Shown: one piece after another, positions 5,817 through 6,977 of the stretch
Layout of the letters: each line of letters opens with the position of its first letter
How positions within the stretch are numbered: the first letter of the stretch is position 1
Assembly: GCA_001603765.1 (NCBI GenBank)
Contig: LUZV01000144.1
Location: 1-6,977, forward strand
From: Anaerolineales bacterium Chloro_02
Lineage (GTDB): Bacteria; Chloroflexota; Anaerolineae; Anaerolineales; Anaerolineaceae
Reading direction: 5' to 3'
Length of the DNA stretch: 6,977 bases
The notes under the pieces: model-generated
Seen by the model: only the letters and a program-made list of their open reading frames with translations
Told to the model about the DNA's origin: nothing
Databases searched by the model: none
Position numbers and translations under genes: made by a program

Positions 5817-6878
5817 TTATATCATGCCATAACGGGATAAAGCTGTGTTTAGGATCAGGTTAATAAATTCAGTATGGCTAAAACCGTCCGCGTTGGCTTC
5901 AATAATGATATCTGAAAGCTTGGGCATCAACCCGGGGAGAGGATTAATTTCGAGAATGTAGGGCTTGAAATTGTCGTTTTTATCAAGTCTAAAGTCAATT
6001 CGGGCAAAATCGAGCGCTCCGGTCACACGGAAAACAGCCGCGGCGAGCCAATTGAGCTCGTCCACCATATCTTCGTCCAGAGGGGCAGGGCAGAGGTATT
6101 CGAGGTCGGCTGCCAGGGCGGTTTTGAGGTTGTTGCCATAAACCCCATCCGTCTCAAGGTAAGGGTCGAGGTTAACTTCCATTGGCGGCAAAAAGTGCAG
6201 CCCGGCGTGGATGCGGTGGGCGTTTTCGTCCAGCGGAATACGGCGCGCAACAGGACCGATCAGATTGCCAACCAAGCCAACAGTTACCTCGCGTCCTTCG
6301 ATAAACCTTTCCACCAAAGCAGGCTGCTTGTAGCGGTTCAGAACGTAGCGTAGTTGGGTGCGGAGTTCGTCTTCGTTGTGAAGGATGGATTGGTAGCTGA
6401 TGCCCATTCCAGTGCCTTCGCGGCTGGGTTTGATGAACAACGGGTACTGCATCCCTTCGTCGAGGGGTTCATTCTCACGCTCAAAAGATTGAAATTCGGG
6501 CGTTGGAAGATTGTGCCAGGCAAGGATGCGTTTGGTCATGGGTTTATCAAGCGATAGCGCGAGAGTGAGAATCTTGGAGCCGGTGTAGGGAATTTGCAGC
6601 TTTTCGAGAATGGCAGGAATCTGCGCTTCACGGGAATCACCAAAGTGACTCTCCGCAATGTTGAAACAGATATCCGGCTTATAGGCCCGGACGGTATCAA
6701 TGATCGATTCGTCCGCTTCCAGGAACTCACATTCATGTCCGCCGGCGCGGATGGCGTCGCGCAGGGAAAGCACAGTGGATTCTGAATCGAGATCATCCCA
6801 TTGATCTGCGCTCATTCCTTCAAAAACAGGCGCGTTAGCTTTGATATTTGCTAACACCGCAACGCGGAATTTCTTCAT
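5817..6878 (-). CDS. ATP-grasp ligase, D-alanine-D-alanine ligase-like
   Basis: This is an ATP-dependent carboxylate-amine ligase of 353 aa, similar in length to Ddl. The ATP-grasp parts are clear. DKPMTK (111-116) precedes the central domain. FIKPSREGTGMGI (148-160) holds the ATP-binding Lys150 and glycine loop. LVERFIEGREVTVGLVG (188-204) is the strand that contacts the adenine and ribose. ARIDFRL (292-298) and LEINPLPG (309-316) supply the magnesium ligands Asp295, Glu310 and Asn312. IPYTGS (96-101) also matches Ddl. However, the N-terminal domain lacks the GGxSxEhxvSl pattern with the catalytic Glu of Ddl, having instead ANIKANAPVFEG (10-21). It also has FNIAE..FGDSREAQIPA (72-89) where Ddl has a HGxxGEDG-type segment, and NPLPGL where Ddl has NTxPGMT. 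The dipeptide made may therefore differ. The start is supported by AGGAGA (6892-6887) with an 8-nt spacer. It is first in the minus-strand cluster. Confidence 0.9.
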   Translation of the reverse strand: MKKFRVAVLANIKANAPVFEGMSADQWDDLDSESTVLSLRDAIRAGGHECEFLEADESIIDTVRAYKPDICFNIAESHFGDSREAQIPAILEKLQIPYTGSKILTLALSLDKPMTKRILAWHNLPTPEFQSFERENEPLDEGMQYPLFIKPSREGTGMGISYQSILHNEDELRTQLRYVLNRYKQPALVERFIEGREVTVGLVGNLIGPVARRIPLDENAHRIHAGLHFLPPMEVNLDPYLETDGVYGNNLKTALAADLEYLCPAPLDEDMVDELNWLAAAVFRVTGALDFARIDFRLDKNDNFKPYILEINPLPGLMPKLSDIIIEANADGFSHTEFINLILNTALSRYGMI

Positions 6879-6917
6879 TTGTTAATTCTCCTGGAACTGA
6901 AATGGTCAACGAGCAGA

Positions 6918-6945
6918 ATTATAGCCTTTTTCACAAGCAAGTAAA
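6918..6945 (-). promoter_or_regulatory. Predicted sigma70-type promoter of the ligase-acetyltransferase cluster
   Basis: On the - strand, a perfect -10 box TATAAT (6923-6918) lies 16 bp from TTTACT (6945-6940), which matches 4 of 6 bases of the -35 consensus. Transcription would begin near 6911, giving a leader of roughly 30 nt before the ATG at 6878. The remaining bases, 6946-6977, hold nothing I can assign. Confidence 0.7.
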
Positions 6946-6977
6946 GAGTTAAGAGCAGGTTTTACATAATGATAACA

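Noticed and set aside
6950..6977. Start of a divergent + strand gene at the ATG at 6969
   Set aside because: Only three codons are visible and the preceding AGAGCAGG is a poor, distant ribosome binding site, so it cannot be supported.

Overview
The window looks like a chromosomal segment of a moderate-GC bacterium. The long lipoprotein-type solute-binding protein with a Pro/Thr/Glu/Ala-rich linker after its lipid-anchored cysteine, plus the style of its insertions, suggests Chloroflexota, probably class Anaerolineae. This placement comes from remembered family resemblance, not from a phylogenetic marker, and is tentative. No rRNA, tRNA, CRISPR array, insertion sequence, phage gene or plasmid function is visible.

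The left two thirds (1-4456, + strand) is an import operon of the peptide/nickel (Dpp/Opp) ABC family: an extracytoplasmic substrate-binding lipoprotein (57-2135), a DppB/OppB-type permease (2273-3337) and a DppC/OppC-type permease (3349-4404), closed by a clear intrinsic terminator (4423-4456). A strong GNRA-loop hairpin lies between the binding protein and the permeases. It is well placed to let the binding protein be made in excess. The two cognate ATPase genes do not follow, so they must lie upstream of the window or elsewhere.

The right third (4473-6878, - strand) is a convergent four-gene cluster. In transcription order it holds an ATP-grasp ligase resembling D-Ala-D-Ala ligase (6878-5817), a GNAT N-acetyltransferase (5808-5338), a small protein resembling the dimeric alpha/beta-barrel (ABM) monooxygenase fold (5229-4876) and a cysteine-rich DUF3795 protein (4883-4533). 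A good sigma70-type promoter precedes the ligase, and a minus-strand terminator lies at 4510-4473. The last two genes overlap by 8 nt and are separated from the first two by a 108-nt gap with repeated CGCTTA sites, so there may be two transcription units.

The import operon is ordinary in content. The most open biology is in the minus-strand cluster: a Ddl-like ligase lacking the usual Ddl N-terminal motif, closely followed by an acetyltransferase, then a coupled pair of uncharacterised small proteins. That these four act together is inference from gene order only.
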